DNA of 64,000 bases. Origin: Paenibacillus senegalimassiliensis. Lineage in GTDB: Bacteria; Bacillota; Bacilli; Paenibacillales; Paenibacillaceae. The stretch covers positions 1,488,001 to 1,552,000 of the forward strand of contig NZ_LN909046.1 of NCBI RefSeq assembly GCF_001486585.1, in the 5' to 3' direction. The translations under genes and the position numbers were made by a program. Numbering within the stretch: position 1 is the stretch's first letter; each line of letters starts with the position of its first letter. Under the pieces are notes generated by a model. It was given only the letters and a program-made list of their open reading frames with translations, made no database searches and was not told the DNA's origin. Of this stretch, positions 1 to 9,669 are shown piece after piece.

Positions 1-80
1 ACACTTAGCAATGCCCCAATGCCGTGAGTAATCGCGTTGGCGACTTCCTCCCTGCGGTTAAACGAATGCGTATTGGCCAT
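1..80 (-). CDS. Hemolysin III family membrane protein, N-terminal fragment
   Basis: Only the first 26 codons are in the window; the rest lies beyond base 1. The start ATG at 78-80 has an AAGGAGG ribosome site 8 bases upstream. The peptide begins MANTHSFNRREEVANAITHG and continues IGALLS, which matches the conserved opening of the hemolysin III/YqfA (PAQR-like) membrane family, where the NAxTHGxG motif leads into the first membrane helix. The family is an integral membrane protein with seven predicted helices and uncertain physiological role. The identification rests on this motif alone, so it is good for family but not for function. Confidence 0.7.
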   Translation of the reverse strand, partial: MANTHSFNRREEVANAITHGIGALLS

Positions 81-176
81 CTCGCTCCGCCTCCTTTCCT
101 CTTGCCATGTTAATAATCTAGGCTCATACCTATAATATACGGTAAAGTTGCCCTATTTGTTACCTCAATGACAGAA

Positions 177-1172
177 TCAAGCTTCTTCCGCCTCTTCCTC
201 TTCCGCAATCAGTCCGGCGAACAAGCCATGGACAAATTGCTCCGAATCAAACGGCTGCAAATCCTCGACCTTCTCACCAAGGCCCACGAACTTCACAGGC
301 AGACTCAGCTCCTGACGAATGGCAATGACAATACCGCCTTTTGCCGTACCGTCCAGTTTGGTCAGCACCAATCCGGTTACACCACTCTTCTCTCCAAATA
401 GCTTGGCCTGGCTCAGGGCGTTTTGCCCAGTCGTCGCATCCAGCACCATCAGCACCTCATGAGGAGCGCCGGGAATTTCCCGTTGAATAACCCGGTAAAT
501 TTTGTTCAGCTCTTCCATCAGATTGGATTTGTTCTGCAAGCGGCCTGCCGTATCGCAGAGTAAAATATCTGCCCCACGCTGCTTGGCTGCTTGAACCGCA
601 TCGAACATTACCGCCGCTGGATCGGACCCGGACTGCTGCCGAATGACGTCGACTCCTACCCGGTCACCCCATACTTCCAATTGCTCAATGGCGCCCGCCC
701 GGAAGGTATCCCCTGCAGCCAGAATCACCTTTTTGCCCTGTTGCTTATAGAAATGAGCCAGCTTCCCGATGGTCGTTGTCTTGCCGACGCCATTGACGCC
801 TACAAATAAAATCACGCTGATGCCATCAGAGCTTAGATGCATTTCGCTATCTTCATCCCCGCGTAGCAAACCCACCAGCTTCTCGGACAAAAGCGGCTGC
901 AATTCGGCAGGTGCCTCAATACGACGCTGCTTAACCTCCTGCTGCAGCTCATCAATCAACTTGAGCACGGTATTAACGCCGACGTCCGCACCAATCAAGA
1001 TTTCCTCCAGCTCTTCAAAAAATTCATCATCGATTTTCTTGCGCCGAGTCACCAGCTCCGTTACCTTCTCCACGAAGCCCTTGCGACTCTTCTCCAGTCC
1101 ATCTCTGAACTGCTTTGTCACCGATTCCGTTCTGGAAGCGATACTGTCCTTCAATTTCTTAAAAAAACTCAT
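177..1172 (-). CDS. ftsY: Signal recognition particle receptor FtsY
   Basis: FtsY is the membrane-associated GTPase that docks ribosome-SRP complexes at the SecYEG translocon. The 331-residue protein has a short acidic/basic A region, a helical N domain (about 35-110) and a G domain with the P-loop GVNGVGKT at 125-132, DTFRAGA near 155-161, LCDTAGR near 205 and TKLDGTAKGG near 272. The length is the compact form usual in Bacilli, without the long acidic A domain of Escherichia coli. It starts at an ATG with a GGAGGG site about 10 bases upstream and lies 43 bases downstream of smc on the same strand, the usual smc-ftsY order, so it is probably the last gene of the lipid/rnc/smc operon. Confidence 0.97.
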   Translation of the reverse strand: MSFFKKLKDSIASRTESVTKQFRDGLEKSRKGFVEKVTELVTRRKKIDDEFFEELEEILIGADVGVNTVLKLIDELQQEVKQRRIEAPAELQPLLSEKLVGLLRGDEDSEMHLSSDGISVILFVGVNGVGKTTTIGKLAHFYKQQGKKVILAAGDTFRAGAIEQLEVWGDRVGVDVIRQQSGSDPAAVMFDAVQAAKQRGADILLCDTAGRLQNKSNLMEELNKIYRVIQREIPGAPHEVLMVLDATTGQNALSQAKLFGEKSGVTGLVLTKLDGTAKGGIVIAIRQELSLPVKFVGLGEKVEDLQPFDSEQFVHGLFAGLIAEEEEAEEA

Positions 1173-1215
1173 GCAGGGTTAACCCTCCTTATGTTGTCCA
1201 TCCAATAAATGTCAG

Positions 1216-4200
1216 CTAAGCAATTTCAACCGTTTCTTCATCCTCCAACTTGACGGAGACGAGCTTGGACACGCCGCCTTCCTCCATTGTCACGCCATAT
1301 AGCACGTCCGCTTCCTCCATCGTCCCCTTGCGGTGGGTTACCACAATGAACTGGGTCTGCTCGGAGAACTCGCGTAAGTACTGGGCAAAACGCGAGACAT
1401 TGGCTTCATCCAGCGCCGCTTCGACTTCATCAAGCACGCAGAACGGCACCGGCTTCACTTGTAAAATGGCAAATAGTAACGCCATCGCCGTCAGCGCCCG
1501 TTCACCACCGGACAGCAATTGCAGATTTTGCAGCTTCTTGCCTGGAGGCTGTGCTACTACGTCAATACCAGTATCCAGCAAATTCTCGGGATCGACCAGA
1601 ATCAGGTCGGCCCGGCCACCACCGAACAGCTTGGAGAACACAATCACAAATTCCCGGCGGATCGCATCAAAGGTAGTTTTGAATCGCTTGGACATCTCCT
1701 CATCCATCTCGCGAATGACCTGATAAAGCGTCGCCTTGGCCTCGACAAGATCATCCTTCTGCTCACTAAGGAATTGATAGCGCTCGGAGACACGATTGTA
1801 CTCATCAATGGCTCCAAGGTTCACTTCCCCAAGGATCGTAATCTGCCGTTTCAGTTCCCGGACCTCTCCTTGAGTCTGTGGCACATCCTCTGGCACAGCA
1901 TACCGCTGCTTGGCCAATTCATAGCTAAGTTCATAATCCTCAGACAGCTTGCGTAAAATGTTATCCAGCTCCACATCCAGGCGATTGGCCTGTATCTCGG
2001 TTTGCCGCAATTGATCCTCCACGCCTTTTAGCGCAACCCGTTGGTCCTTTGTCTCGCTTTCTCCGTCCTCCAGCTTCTTAACCAGGACGGCACGAGAAGC
2101 CCGTTCCAATTCAAGCTGCTCACTGGTCCGTTCCTTCTTCAGCTTATAATCATTTAATTCTTCACGTTGCTGTACGCCTTGCTGTACATTTTGCTCCAAA
2201 TCCGCTTCAATAGACTGCAAAATCGTACGGTTCTGGGTCAGTTCCCGCTCCTGCACCTTGAATTCCGACTCGGAACGGCGTAATTGCTCTCGCAGGGAAT
2301 GACATTCCTGATCCAGCTTACCCTCACGCACCTTAAGTCCAGTCAAGGCATCCTGGAGTTCTTCCTTCGCCGACTCACTCGCCTTGCGGGCGAACTCGGC
2401 AGCCCGGATGGACTGCTGAACGGATATCTCCTCTTTCTCCAAGTCTACCAGCCGCTCTTGCGCAGCCTTCTTGGTTGCTTCGAGATCCTCCAGTTCCTTC
2501 AGGTAATGTCCCTTCTCCTGGCCGTACAACTCAAATTGCTCCGACACATGCCGCCATTCATGCTCCACCTGCTTCAAGTCTCCGGCACATGCCTGTTCTT
2601 CCACCCGCTTGGCATCTCCGGCTTCACGCAGCCGGACCAGTTCGTTCTCTGACTTGCCAAGCTGGCTGCGTACATCCGTCAGACCCTTGCGCAGCTTGTC
2701 CAGCATTTCTTCACTTTCGCGGATGTCTGCCGCAAGCTGATCAAGTTGACGCTTGCGTCCCAGCAAATTATTGTTCTTACGATGCTGGCTCCCCCCGGTC
2801 ATCGAGCCACCGGCGTTGACGACATCGCCCTCCAGAGTCACAATGCGGAAGCGATATTGCAGCCTGGCTGCCATCTTGTTCGCATGCTCCAGATCATTGG
2901 CAAATACGACATTGCCCAGCAAGCTGCCAACGACGCTCTCATACCTCGGCTCATAGCCCACTAGTTCGGCCCCGATGCCAACAAAGCCTGCCGCTTCCTC
3001 CAGAATACGCTTGTCAGCCGCAGAAATCTGACGAGGACGGATAACATCTAACGGTAGGAAGGTTGCCCGGCCCAGTTGCCGCTGCTTCAGGAAAGCGATC
3101 GCTTGGCGCGAAACAGCCTCGTTCTCCATGACGATATGCTGCATAGCGGCACCAAGCGCCGTTTCCACCGCCGTCTCCAGCTTCTCCGGTACCCGAATCA
3201 ATTCCGCAACAGCGCCATGTACACCAGACAACGACGACTTCTTGGACGCCTTGAGAACTTCCTTAACCCCAAGCACAAACCCGTCGTAGTCGTCCTCCAT
3301 CTCTTTCATCGTATCACGGCGCGACACCAGTGCCTCTCGTTTTTGCTCCCATTTGCGGATACCGCCCTGGCTTTCCTCAACCAGCTTCTGTAGTGACTGA
3401 TTATGCTCGCTTTCACGTATGTAGCGGCCGCGAAGCTCGGCAATTTCCTCCCCCAGCTTAGCCAGCACCATTTCCAGTTCGGTCTTGCGTCCCTTCAGAC
3501 GATCAAGCTCATCCGTCCACTTCACGCCTTCTTCCTCAGCCCGCTCCATCCGGCGCTTCACGCCTTCTTTCTGCTGGTCGGCATAATGGATTTCATTACG
3601 AGATTGCGCCATCTGGTTCATGACATCCAGCAATTGGCCCTTCAAGCCTTCTTCCTGCGCTTGGCTAATTCCGCCGGTCACTCCAATAAGCTTCGCTTCT
3701 TCTGCAGCAAGCTCGGTACGCAGCATCCCCAGTTGTTCTTCAGCCGCTGCGAACTGGGCCGTAAGCTGCTCCAGTTCCAAAGAGCGCTGAGCGAACCGTT
3801 CTTCACTGACCCCCAGAGACTGGCTTAGCTGCTCGCGGTTTTGTGCCAGGTTGCGAGCTCGCTCCTTCAAGACCTCGCCATATCCTTCACTCTTCTCGTA
3901 GCTCTCGCTGTACTCCAGAAGTTGTCTTTGCAGTGTCTCAATTTGATCCTCTACCTGACGCAACGCCAATCGGTCACTCTCCAGCTTGGCATCATGGGCA
4001 GACACAACCGTCGATAGAGCAAGCTGCTCTTCCTGGAGCTTGGTCAGCTTGGCATTCGCCTCACTCCACGTCTCGTGAATCTGCTCAATTTGATGAACAT
4101 AGAGGGAGATTTCTTTATTTTTCAACTGTTCACGCAGTTCCTTGTATCTCTGTGCCTTCTCGGACTGCTCCTTCAGCGGTCCAATCTGGTCTTCCAATTC

Positions 4201-4788
4201 CACCACAAGGTCGTTGATCCGCAGCAAATTTTGTTCGGTATCATCCAGCTTGCGACGCGCATCGCGCTTGCGGCTCTTATACTTTACGATCCCGGAAGCC
4301 TCTTCGAAAATACCACGGCGGTCCTCCGAACGCGTACTCAAAATTTCCTCAATTCGCCCCTGCCCGATGATAGAGTAAGCTTCCTTCCCGATGCCGGTAT
4401 CCATGAACAGCTCGGTAATATCCTTCAAACGGCAAGACTGCTTGTTGATAAAATACTCGCTGTCCCCGCTGCGGTGAACCCGACGGGTTACCGTTACTTC
4501 GCTGAAATCAAGCGGCAGCGCCTGATCGTTATTATCCAGCGTCAAGGACACCTCACTAAAGTTGACCGCTTTACGCGCATCACTCCCTGCGAAGATAATG
4601 TCCTCCATTTTGCCGCCGCGTAGTGACTTGGCGCTTTGTTCTCCCAGCACCCAGCGGATGCCATCGGAAATATTACTTTTTCCGCTGCCGTTCGGGCCAA
4701 CTACAGCGGTAATGCCGCGTACGAATTCCATCTCCGTCTTGTCGGCAAAGGATTTGAAGCCCGCTAGCTCTATCCGTTTCAGAAACAT
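1216..4788 (-). CDS. smc: Chromosome segregation ATPase SMC
   Basis: SMC is the coiled-coil ATPase of the bacterial condensin complex (with ScpA and ScpB) that organises and segregates the chromosome. I place the start at the ATG at 4788, giving 1190 residues: it opens with MFLKRIELAGFKSFAD, the family N-terminus, and has an AGAGGTGA ribosome site; an upstream in-frame extension of 20 codons is not SMC-like. The Walker A GPNGSGKSN is at residues 31-39. Two long coiled coils flank a hinge near the middle (glycine-rich GGSMTGGS close by), and the C-terminal head has the signature LSGGERALTAMALLFAI followed by the Walker B LDEVEAALDEAN. Length and domain order are typical. Confidence 0.97.
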   Translation of the reverse strand: MFLKRIELAGFKSFADKTEMEFVRGITAVVGPNGSGKSNISDGIRWVLGEQSAKSLRGGKMEDIIFAGSDARKAVNFSEVSLTLDNNDQALPLDFSEVTVTRRVHRSGDSEYFINKQSCRLKDITELFMDTGIGKEAYSIIGQGRIEEILSTRSEDRRGIFEEASGIVKYKSRKRDARRKLDDTEQNLLRINDLVVELEDQIGPLKEQSEKAQRYKELREQLKNKEISLYVHQIEQIHETWSEANAKLTKLQEEQLALSTVVSAHDAKLESDRLALRQVEDQIETLQRQLLEYSESYEKSEGYGEVLKERARNLAQNREQLSQSLGVSEERFAQRSLELEQLTAQFAAAEEQLGMLRTELAAEEAKLIGVTGGISQAQEEGLKGQLLDVMNQMAQSRNEIHYADQQKEGVKRRMERAEEEGVKWTDELDRLKGRKTELEMVLAKLGEEIAELRGRYIRESEHNQSLQKLVEESQGGIRKWEQKREALVSRRDTMKEMEDDYDGFVLGVKEVLKASKKSSLSGVHGAVAELIRVPEKLETAVETALGAAMQHIVMENEAVSRQAIAFLKQRQLGRATFLPLDVIRPRQISAADKRILEEAAGFVGIGAELVGYEPRYESVVGSLLGNVVFANDLEHANKMAARLQYRFRIVTLEGDVVNAGGSMTGGSQHRKNNNLLGRKRQLDQLAADIRESEEMLDKLRKGLTDVRSQLGKSENELVRLREAGDAKRVEEQACAGDLKQVEHEWRHVSEQFELYGQEKGHYLKELEDLEATKKAAQERLVDLEKEEISVQQSIRAAEFARKASESAKEELQDALTGLKVREGKLDQECHSLREQLRRSESEFKVQERELTQNRTILQSIEADLEQNVQQGVQQREELNDYKLKKERTSEQLELERASRAVLVKKLEDGESETKDQRVALKGVEDQLRQTEIQANRLDVELDNILRKLSEDYELSYELAKQRYAVPEDVPQTQGEVRELKRQITILGEVNLGAIDEYNRVSERYQFLSEQKDDLVEAKATLYQVIREMDEEMSKRFKTTFDAIRREFVIVFSKLFGGGRADLILVDPENLLDTGIDVVAQPPGKKLQNLQLLSGGERALTAMALLFAILQVKPVPFCVLDEVEAALDEANVSRFAQYLREFSEQTQFIVVTHRKGTMEEADVLYGVTMEEGGVSKLVSVKLEDEETVEIA

Positions 4789-4907
4789 ACGTTCACTATC
4801 ACCTCTAACCTGTATTGTATCATACCGGAAGCCCTGCTGGACAGGCATCCAGTCAGGCCCCGGAACAGGAGATAACTCCTGCTTTTAAGAACCCACTCCC
4901 TAGCCCC

Positions 4908-5381
4908 GCTTCGTAATCAAAAGCTGACTTTTTTGAACTACCTTTATAAATAAGAGGTTCAAAAAGTAGGCTTTTCAGCACCAAAGCTTATGCTTCCGAT
5001 GTGCGTTTTTTCAAAACGCTTGAGCTTGGATGAAGCAAGGGACTGAGTAGCGCAGCTACACGTTTTCGGAGAAAACGACTTTGAAAGCATGGGTACTTGA
5101 GCAACGGAAGTACCGGGTGAGTTCAAGATTCGATGTCGATTCTACTCCCAGAAGACGCTTCGTGATCAAAAGACGACTTTTTGAACTACCTTTAAAATAC
5201 AGGTTCAAAAAGTCGGCTTTTCAGCACCAAGAAGCTTGGATGAAGCTAGGGACTGAGTAGCGCAGCGTACGTATTGGGTACGTGAGCAACGGAAGGCCCG
5301 GCTGAATTCAAGATTCGACGTCGAATCTACTCCCAGAAGACGCTTCGTGATCAAAAGCTGACTTTTTGAACTACCTCTAAA
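4908..5381. repeat. Tandem non-coding repeat between rnc and smc (2.2 units)
   Basis: The stretch 4789-5445 holds no convincing gene; 4789-4907 shows nothing recognisable. From 4908 a unit beginning GCTTCGTRATCAAAAG is repeated: unit A 4908-5156 (249 bases), unit B 5157-5341 (185 bases) and a truncated unit C 5342-5381. Each full unit starts with an inverted repeat (GACTTTTTGAAC and GTTCAAAAAGTC in unit B, about 5175-5214), shares GGGACTGAGTAGCGCAGC and GAGCAACGGAAG blocks, and ends with a palindrome around AGATTCGACGTCGAATCT. Unit A carries extra hairpin-like insertions. A minus-strand open frame reads out of the 5' part of this array into rnc but has no gene-like features. I infer a dispersed short repeat family, possibly RNA-structure forming; its mobility is not shown here. 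Confidence 0.8.
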
Positions 5382-5445
5382 AAGTAAAAAGCCGCCCCGG
5401 ACGATGGAGTACATCATACCGAAACGGTCTTTACAGTCGTTAATT

Positions 5446-6150
5446 TTAACTCTCAAGCTCTGAGCTCTTAAGCAACTCCAGCGCCACGGCAGCCGCCTGT
5501 TGTTCGGCTTCTTTCTTAGACCTGCCGTTGCCTCGGCCGAGCGCGCGGCCTTCCATGCAAACCTCGGAGACGAATTCCCGTTCATGGGCAGGACCCCGCT
5601 CTTCCACGATACGGTACTCCAAAGTTCCCATGCCGTGATGCTGCGTCAGTTCCTGAAGCTCCGTCTTAAAGTCGCTCGTTTGCAGCTTGCCGTCCAGAGA
5701 CAATTGAGGGAAAACATAACGATGAAGGAACGCAGTAGCCGCTTCCAGGCCTTGATCCAGGTATAATGCACCGATAAAGGATTCGAACACGTCTGCAAGC
5801 AGTGCCGGACGCGTTCTTCCCCCCGTTAATTCCTCGCCCTTGCCGAGCAGTACATACCGGCCGAATTCCAGGCTTTCGGCGAACTTAACCAGTGACGGCT
5901 CGCATACAATGGCGGCCCGCAACTTGGTCAACTCACCCTCAGGACGGTCGGGAAATAACCGATATAAGTGCTCCGAAACGGTCAATTCGAGGACAGCGTC
6001 GCCTAGAAACTCCAGGCGCTCGTTGTCCTCGTATTGATTAAAACGGTGCTCGTTCACATATGATGCATGGGTGAAGGCCTGTTTCAGAAGCTGCCGATTT
6101 TGGAATACCAGTTCAAGTTTTTGCTGTAACTGCTTCAGATCTCCATTCAC
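5446..6150 (-). CDS. rnc: Ribonuclease III
   Basis: RNase III cleaves double-stranded RNA, processing rRNA precursors and structured mRNAs. The 234-residue protein has the endonuclease signature [13 protein letters not shown] at 43-55, whose acidic residues bind the catalytic magnesium, and a C-terminal double-stranded RNA-binding domain (about 157-228) ending in the [16 protein letters not shown] helix. Length is normal. It lies 13 bases downstream of fabF on the same strand and about 650 bases before smc; the usual close rnc-smc coupling is interrupted here by the repeat array. Confidence 0.96.
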   Translation of the reverse strand: MNGDLKQLQQKLELVFQNRQLLKQAFTHASYVNEHRFNQYEDNERLEFLGDAVLELTVSEHLYRLFPDRPEGELTKLRAAIVCEPSLVKFAESLEFGRYVLLGKGEELTGGRTRPALLADVFESFIGALYLDQGLEAATAFLHRYVFPQLSLDGKLQTSDFKTELQELTQHHGMGTLEYRIVEERGPAHEREFVSEVCMEGRALGRGNGRSKKEAEQQAAAVALELLKSSELES

Positions 6151-6163
6151 CGGACCTAACCCC

Positions 6164-7402
6164 TTATGCTTCGTATTTCTTTAAAATAATTGTGGCATTA
6201 TGTCCGCCAAATCCAAAGGAATTGGACATCGCCACTTGAACATCTGCCCGTCTGGCTTCATTTGGAACATAATCCAAATCACATTCCGGATCAGGATGCT
6301 CCAAATTGATGGTAGGTGCAATGACACCATGCTTCAGGGTTAGACTGCAAATAATGCCCTCTACGCCACCAGCAGCTCCCAGCAAATGACCCGTCATCGA
6401 CTTGGTCGAGCTGATGGCTACCTTGTAAGCATGATCGCCAAGCGCTCTCTTGATCGCGGTCGTCTCCGAGCGGTCTCCTACAGGAGTCGAAGTGCCATGC
6501 GCGTTGATGTAATCAATTTGCTCTGGCTGAATGCCTGCATCGCGAATGGCCATGTTCATGCAACGCTCCGGTCCGTTTGGATCAGGTTCGGTCATATGGT
6601 GTGCGTCCGCGCTTAATCCATAGCCGATAACTTCTCCATAAATCTGGGCCCCGCGTTTTTGCGCATGCTCCAGCGATTCCAGAATCAGCACTCCAGCACC
6701 CTCACCCATGACAAAGCCATCCCGCTCCGTATCAAACGGACGACTAGCCTTCTCCGGCTCGTCATTACGCGTGGACATGGCCCGCATCGAGCAGAAGCCT
6801 GCCATACCTGTTGGACGGATCGTTGCTTCCGCGCCGCCGCAAATCATCACATCGGCATCACCACGCTGAATTAGCCGGTAAGACTCTCCAATGGAATGAG
6901 TTCCGGTCGCGCACGCAGTCACCGTAGTTGTGTTCGGACCCTTCGCTCCATGCAGAATGGACACATGCCCGGAAGCCATGTTGGCAATCATCATAGGAAT
7001 AAAGAACGGGCTAACACGCTTGGGCCCCTTCTCCAACAAGGCACTATGCTGATCTTCAAAGGTTCCGAGACCACCGATGCCTGAACCAATCATGACCCCA
7101 ACCCGTTCCGGGTCAGCTTGTTCGGCTATATTAAGCGCACTATCCTCAATGGCATTCTTTGCCGCTGCTGCAGCAAATTGCACAAATCGGTCCATCTTCC
7201 GCGCTTCCTTACGCTCGATATAATCCTCGGGATTAAAATCTTTCACCGAGGCCGCAATTTTCGTAGGATAATCACTAACATCAAACGCTTCAACTAACGA
7301 AACACCGGATTTTCCTTCTAACAAATTGCTCCAAAATGTATCTATATCCTTACCGAGAGACGTAACGACTCCCATACCTGTAACTACTACTCTATGCTTC
7401 AA
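6164..7402 (-). CDS. fabF: Beta-ketoacyl-ACP synthase II
   Basis: FabF elongates fatty acids by condensing malonyl-ACP with acyl-ACP. I prefer the TTG start at 7402, 6 bases after the ribosome site GAGGTGA at 7409-7415: it gives [17 protein letters not shown], the family start, and 412 residues. The GTG three codons upstream abuts the ribosome site and is unlikely. The nucleophile cysteine is in VTACATG (Cys164), with the partner histidines in [11 protein letters not shown] (about 304) and GHLLGAAGG (about 340). It follows acpP after 127 bases and is close to rnc, so it belongs to the same lipid operon even though many Firmicutes have fabF elsewhere. Confidence 0.96.
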   Translation of the reverse strand: MKHRVVVTGMGVVTSLGKDIDTFWSNLLEGKSGVSLVEAFDVSDYPTKIAASVKDFNPEDYIERKEARKMDRFVQFAAAAAKNAIEDSALNIAEQADPERVGVMIGSGIGGLGTFEDQHSALLEKGPKRVSPFFIPMMIANMASGHVSILHGAKGPNTTTVTACATGTHSIGESYRLIQRGDADVMICGGAEATIRPTGMAGFCSMRAMSTRNDEPEKASRPFDTERDGFVMGEGAGVLILESLEHAQKRGAQIYGEVIGYGLSADAHHMTEPDPNGPERCMNMAIRDAGIQPEQIDYINAHGTSTPVGDRSETTAIKRALGDHAYKVAISSTKSMTGHLLGAAGGVEGIICSLTLKHGVIAPTINLEHPDPECDLDYVPNEARRADVQVAMSNSFGFGGHNATIILKKYEA

Positions 7403-7485
7403 ACACACTCACCTCGTTGGACTTATGTGTACTATACAAATTCATGGATGCAATAATGAAATCCGCAGATCCTCAAGATGAGGAG

Positions 7486-7519
7486 AAGTCCCGCCTGCTA
7501 TGAAGGAGGTACGGGACTT
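7486..7519 (-). other. Hairpin in the acpP-fabF spacer
   Basis: The 127-base spacer contains an 8-base inverted repeat, AAGTCCCG (7486-7493) and CGGGACTT (7512-7519). On the minus strand it is not followed by a uridine run, so it is not a good terminator; it could act as an mRNA processing or stability element setting acpP above fabF expression. That role is inference. Confidence 0.35.
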
Positions 7520-7529
7520 TGGAATGACA

Positions 7530-7763
7530 TTAGGTATGAGATTGTATGTAGTTTACAACTTCACCTACGGTCGTTATCTTCTCTGCATCTTCGTCTGAAA
7601 TTTCCAGATCGAATTCATCTTCGAGCTCCATGACCAATTCAACCACGTCAAGCGAATCCGCACCCAAGTCGTCTTTGAAAGACGCTTCAAGTGTCACTTC
7701 GGCTTCATCTGCGCCAAGGCGATCCACAACAATGCGTTTTACGCGATCCAATACATCGGACAT
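7530..7763 (-). CDS. acpP: Acyl carrier protein
   Basis: ACP carries growing acyl chains on a 4'-phosphopantetheine arm for the Fab enzymes and PlsX. The 77-residue protein from the ATG at 7763 has the attachment motif [11 protein letters not shown], with Ser37 as the modified residue, on a very acidic four-helix sequence typical of the family. The upstream in-frame GTG lies inside the AGGAGGTGA ribosome site and is not the start. It lies between fabG (69 bases) and fabF. ACP is strongly expressed in other bacteria, which would fit the strong ribosome site. Confidence 0.97.
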   Translation of the reverse strand: MSDVLDRVKRIVVDRLGADEAEVTLEASFKDDLGADSLDVVELVMELEDEFDLEISDEDAEKITTVGEVVNYIQSHT

Positions 7764-7832
7764 CCGGTTCACCTCCTCTTTGGTATTATAAGAGATTTGA
7801 AGTTAAAATGCCATAGAAGCCAAACACGCGAT

Positions 7833-8582
7833 TTACATATACATTCCGCCGTCCACATGCAGGGTTTGCCCTGTCATATAGGACGCGCTGTCTCCGGCGA
7901 GGAATAATACGGCGTTCGCGATTTCTTCGGGCTGTCCCAGACGGGCCAGCGGGATGTCGGCAAGCAGCTTCTGGCGGTATTCTTCCGGAAGCTCGTCCGT
8001 CATATCCGTTTCGATAAATCCCGGGGCGATGCAGTTCACGGTAATGCCACGTGAAGCCAGCTCACGCGCCGAGGCTTTCGTCAGACCGATCACTCCTGCT
8101 TTGGCCGCTACGTAATTGGCTTGACCCGCATTACCCAGCACACCAACCACCGAAGAAATGTTGATGATCCGGCCCGAACGTTGCTTCATCATCGGACGGG
8201 TGACGGCCTTAATGCCATTGAACACGCCCTTCAGGTTCGTCTCAATGACCTGATCGAACTCTTCTTCCTTCATCCGCATAATTAAATTATCTCTTGTAAT
8301 TCCTGCGTTATTCACCAGAATGTCGATCCGTCCCCAGGCTTCCAGCATGGACTTAACCATACCCTCGAACTGCTCATTGCTTCCAACATGCGCTTTCGCA
8401 GCGTAAGCTCTTACGCCAAACGCCTCGATTTCGGCAACAACGCGGGCTGCGGCCTCCTCGTTCCCGGCATAGTTGATCACTACATCTGCCCCGGCTTCCG
8501 CCAAAGCGAGTGCAATGCTACGGCCGATTCCACGAGAGCCGCCCGTGACCAAAGCCGTCTTCCCTTGAAGCGGTTTGCTCAT
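7833..8582 (-). CDS. fabG: 3-oxoacyl-ACP reductase
   Basis: FabG performs the NADPH-dependent first reduction of each fatty acid elongation cycle. The ATG at 8582 (249 residues, [15 protein letters not shown]) has AAGGAG 8 bases upstream and is preferred over an earlier in-frame codon. The short-chain dehydrogenase landmarks are present: TGGSRGIG cofactor loop (13-20), NNAG (91-94), and the catalytic Ser144, Tyr157 and Lys161 in NISS...YVAAK. It is the fifth gene of the fapR operon, 109 bases after fabD. Confidence 0.96.
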   Translation of the reverse strand: MSKPLQGKTALVTGGSRGIGRSIALALAEAGADVVINYAGNEEAAARVVAEIEAFGVRAYAAKAHVGSNEQFEGMVKSMLEAWGRIDILVNNAGITRDNLIMRMKEEEFDQVIETNLKGVFNGIKAVTRPMMKQRSGRIINISSVVGVLGNAGQANYVAAKAGVIGLTKASARELASRGITVNCIAPGFIETDMTDELPEEYRQKLLADIPLARLGQPEEIANAVLFLAGDSASYMTGQTLHVDGGMYM

Positions 8583-8691
8583 CAATCCATCTCCTTTCAC
8601 CTAGTTACTCCGAAGTCTACCAATCCGGCACGCCATTCATGAAGCCTAAGGCTCCTTTGCGGCGATGCCTGCCTTGAAATGGCTACAGCTT

Positions 8692-9627
8692 CTATTGCAG
8701 CGCTGCCGCCGTTTGTTCCAGGCTATCCAAATTATTTACATTAAACAACCGCACCGACTTGTCGGTCTTCTTGATCAACCCTGTCAGCACGCTGCCCGGG
8801 CCAATCTCGACAAACGTATCCACCCCTTGGGCAATCAGCCAGTTAACAGTATCCTCCCATAATACAGGGGAATACACCTGCTGTACCAGCAGCTCCGCAA
8901 TCTTGGCCCCATCCTGAACAGGACGAGCCGTGACGTTAGCAACTACCGGAACGGATGCGTTATGAAAAGCAGCGGCTGCAAGCCGATCTTGCAATCGCTC
9001 CGCGGCCGATTTCATCAGCGAGGAATGAAACGGTCCACTGACCTCCAGCGGAATAGCTCGTTTAGCCCCGATCTCTTTCACACGGGACACTACCTGCTCG
9101 ATGCCTTCCTTGCTGCCTGATACCACGATTTGCCCTGGGCAGTTCACATTCGCCAGTTCAACCAATGCACCGCCTGCCGTAATGTCGGCACATAAAGCGG
9201 CCAGCGCTTCACGTTCACCGCCAAGAACCGCGGCCATGGCTCCCTGCCCTCCGGGCACAGCTTGCTCCATATATTCACCACGTGCGCGAACGATGGACAC
9301 CGCATCCTCGAAGGATAACACACCTGCTACAGTCAGTGCACTATACTCGCCCAAGCTATGTCCCGCCACATAGTCGGGTGCCAGGCCTTTGGCAGCAAAT
9401 GCTTCGGCCAGAGCCACGCTTGTGGTTAACAACGCAGGCTGCGTATTGGCGGTTTGCTTCAGTTCGGCTTCCGGGCCACCGAATATCAATTCGCTGAGTG
9501 GAAACCCAAGCTGCTTATCCGCCAGTTCGAAGCGCTCGCGCGCCTCTGACTGAGTGTCATATAAATCTTTACCCATACCTACGCTTTGAGACCCCTGTCC
9601 GGGAAAAACAAAAGCTATTTTGCTCAT
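8692..9627 (-). CDS. fabD: Malonyl-CoA:ACP transacylase
   Basis: FabD loads malonyl groups from CoA onto ACP. The start at the ATG at 9627 gives MSKIAFVFPGQGSQSVGMG, the family opening, with GGGGAG about 9 bases upstream; 14 extra upstream codons are not conserved-looking. The 311-residue protein has the nucleophile elbow GHSLGEYSAL (Ser91) and the second catalytic residue in GPFHSSLM near 200. It is within the fapR operon between fabH and fabG. Confidence 0.96.
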   Translation of the reverse strand: MSKIAFVFPGQGSQSVGMGKDLYDTQSEARERFELADKQLGFPLSELIFGGPEAELKQTANTQPALLTTSVALAEAFAAKGLAPDYVAGHSLGEYSALTVAGVLSFEDAVSIVRARGEYMEQAVPGGQGAMAAVLGGEREALAALCADITAGGALVELANVNCPGQIVVSGSKEGIEQVVSRVKEIGAKRAIPLEVSGPFHSSLMKSAAERLQDRLAAAAFHNASVPVVANVTARPVQDGAKIAELLVQQVYSPVLWEDTVNWLIAQGVDTFVEIGPGSVLTGLIKKTDKSVRLFNVNNLDSLEQTAAALQ

Positions 9628-9669
9628 CGATTGCACTCCCCCATTCATTAATATCTCCGCCTGCCTCAC

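Noticed and set aside
4908..5381. CRISPR-like array
   Set aside because: Units are long (185-249 bases), tandem without unique spacers, and no cas genes are present.
5205..5585. 126-codon minus-strand frame across the repeat array and the 3' end of rnc
   Set aside because: Overlaps rnc in another frame and is mainly repeat sequence without ribosome site.
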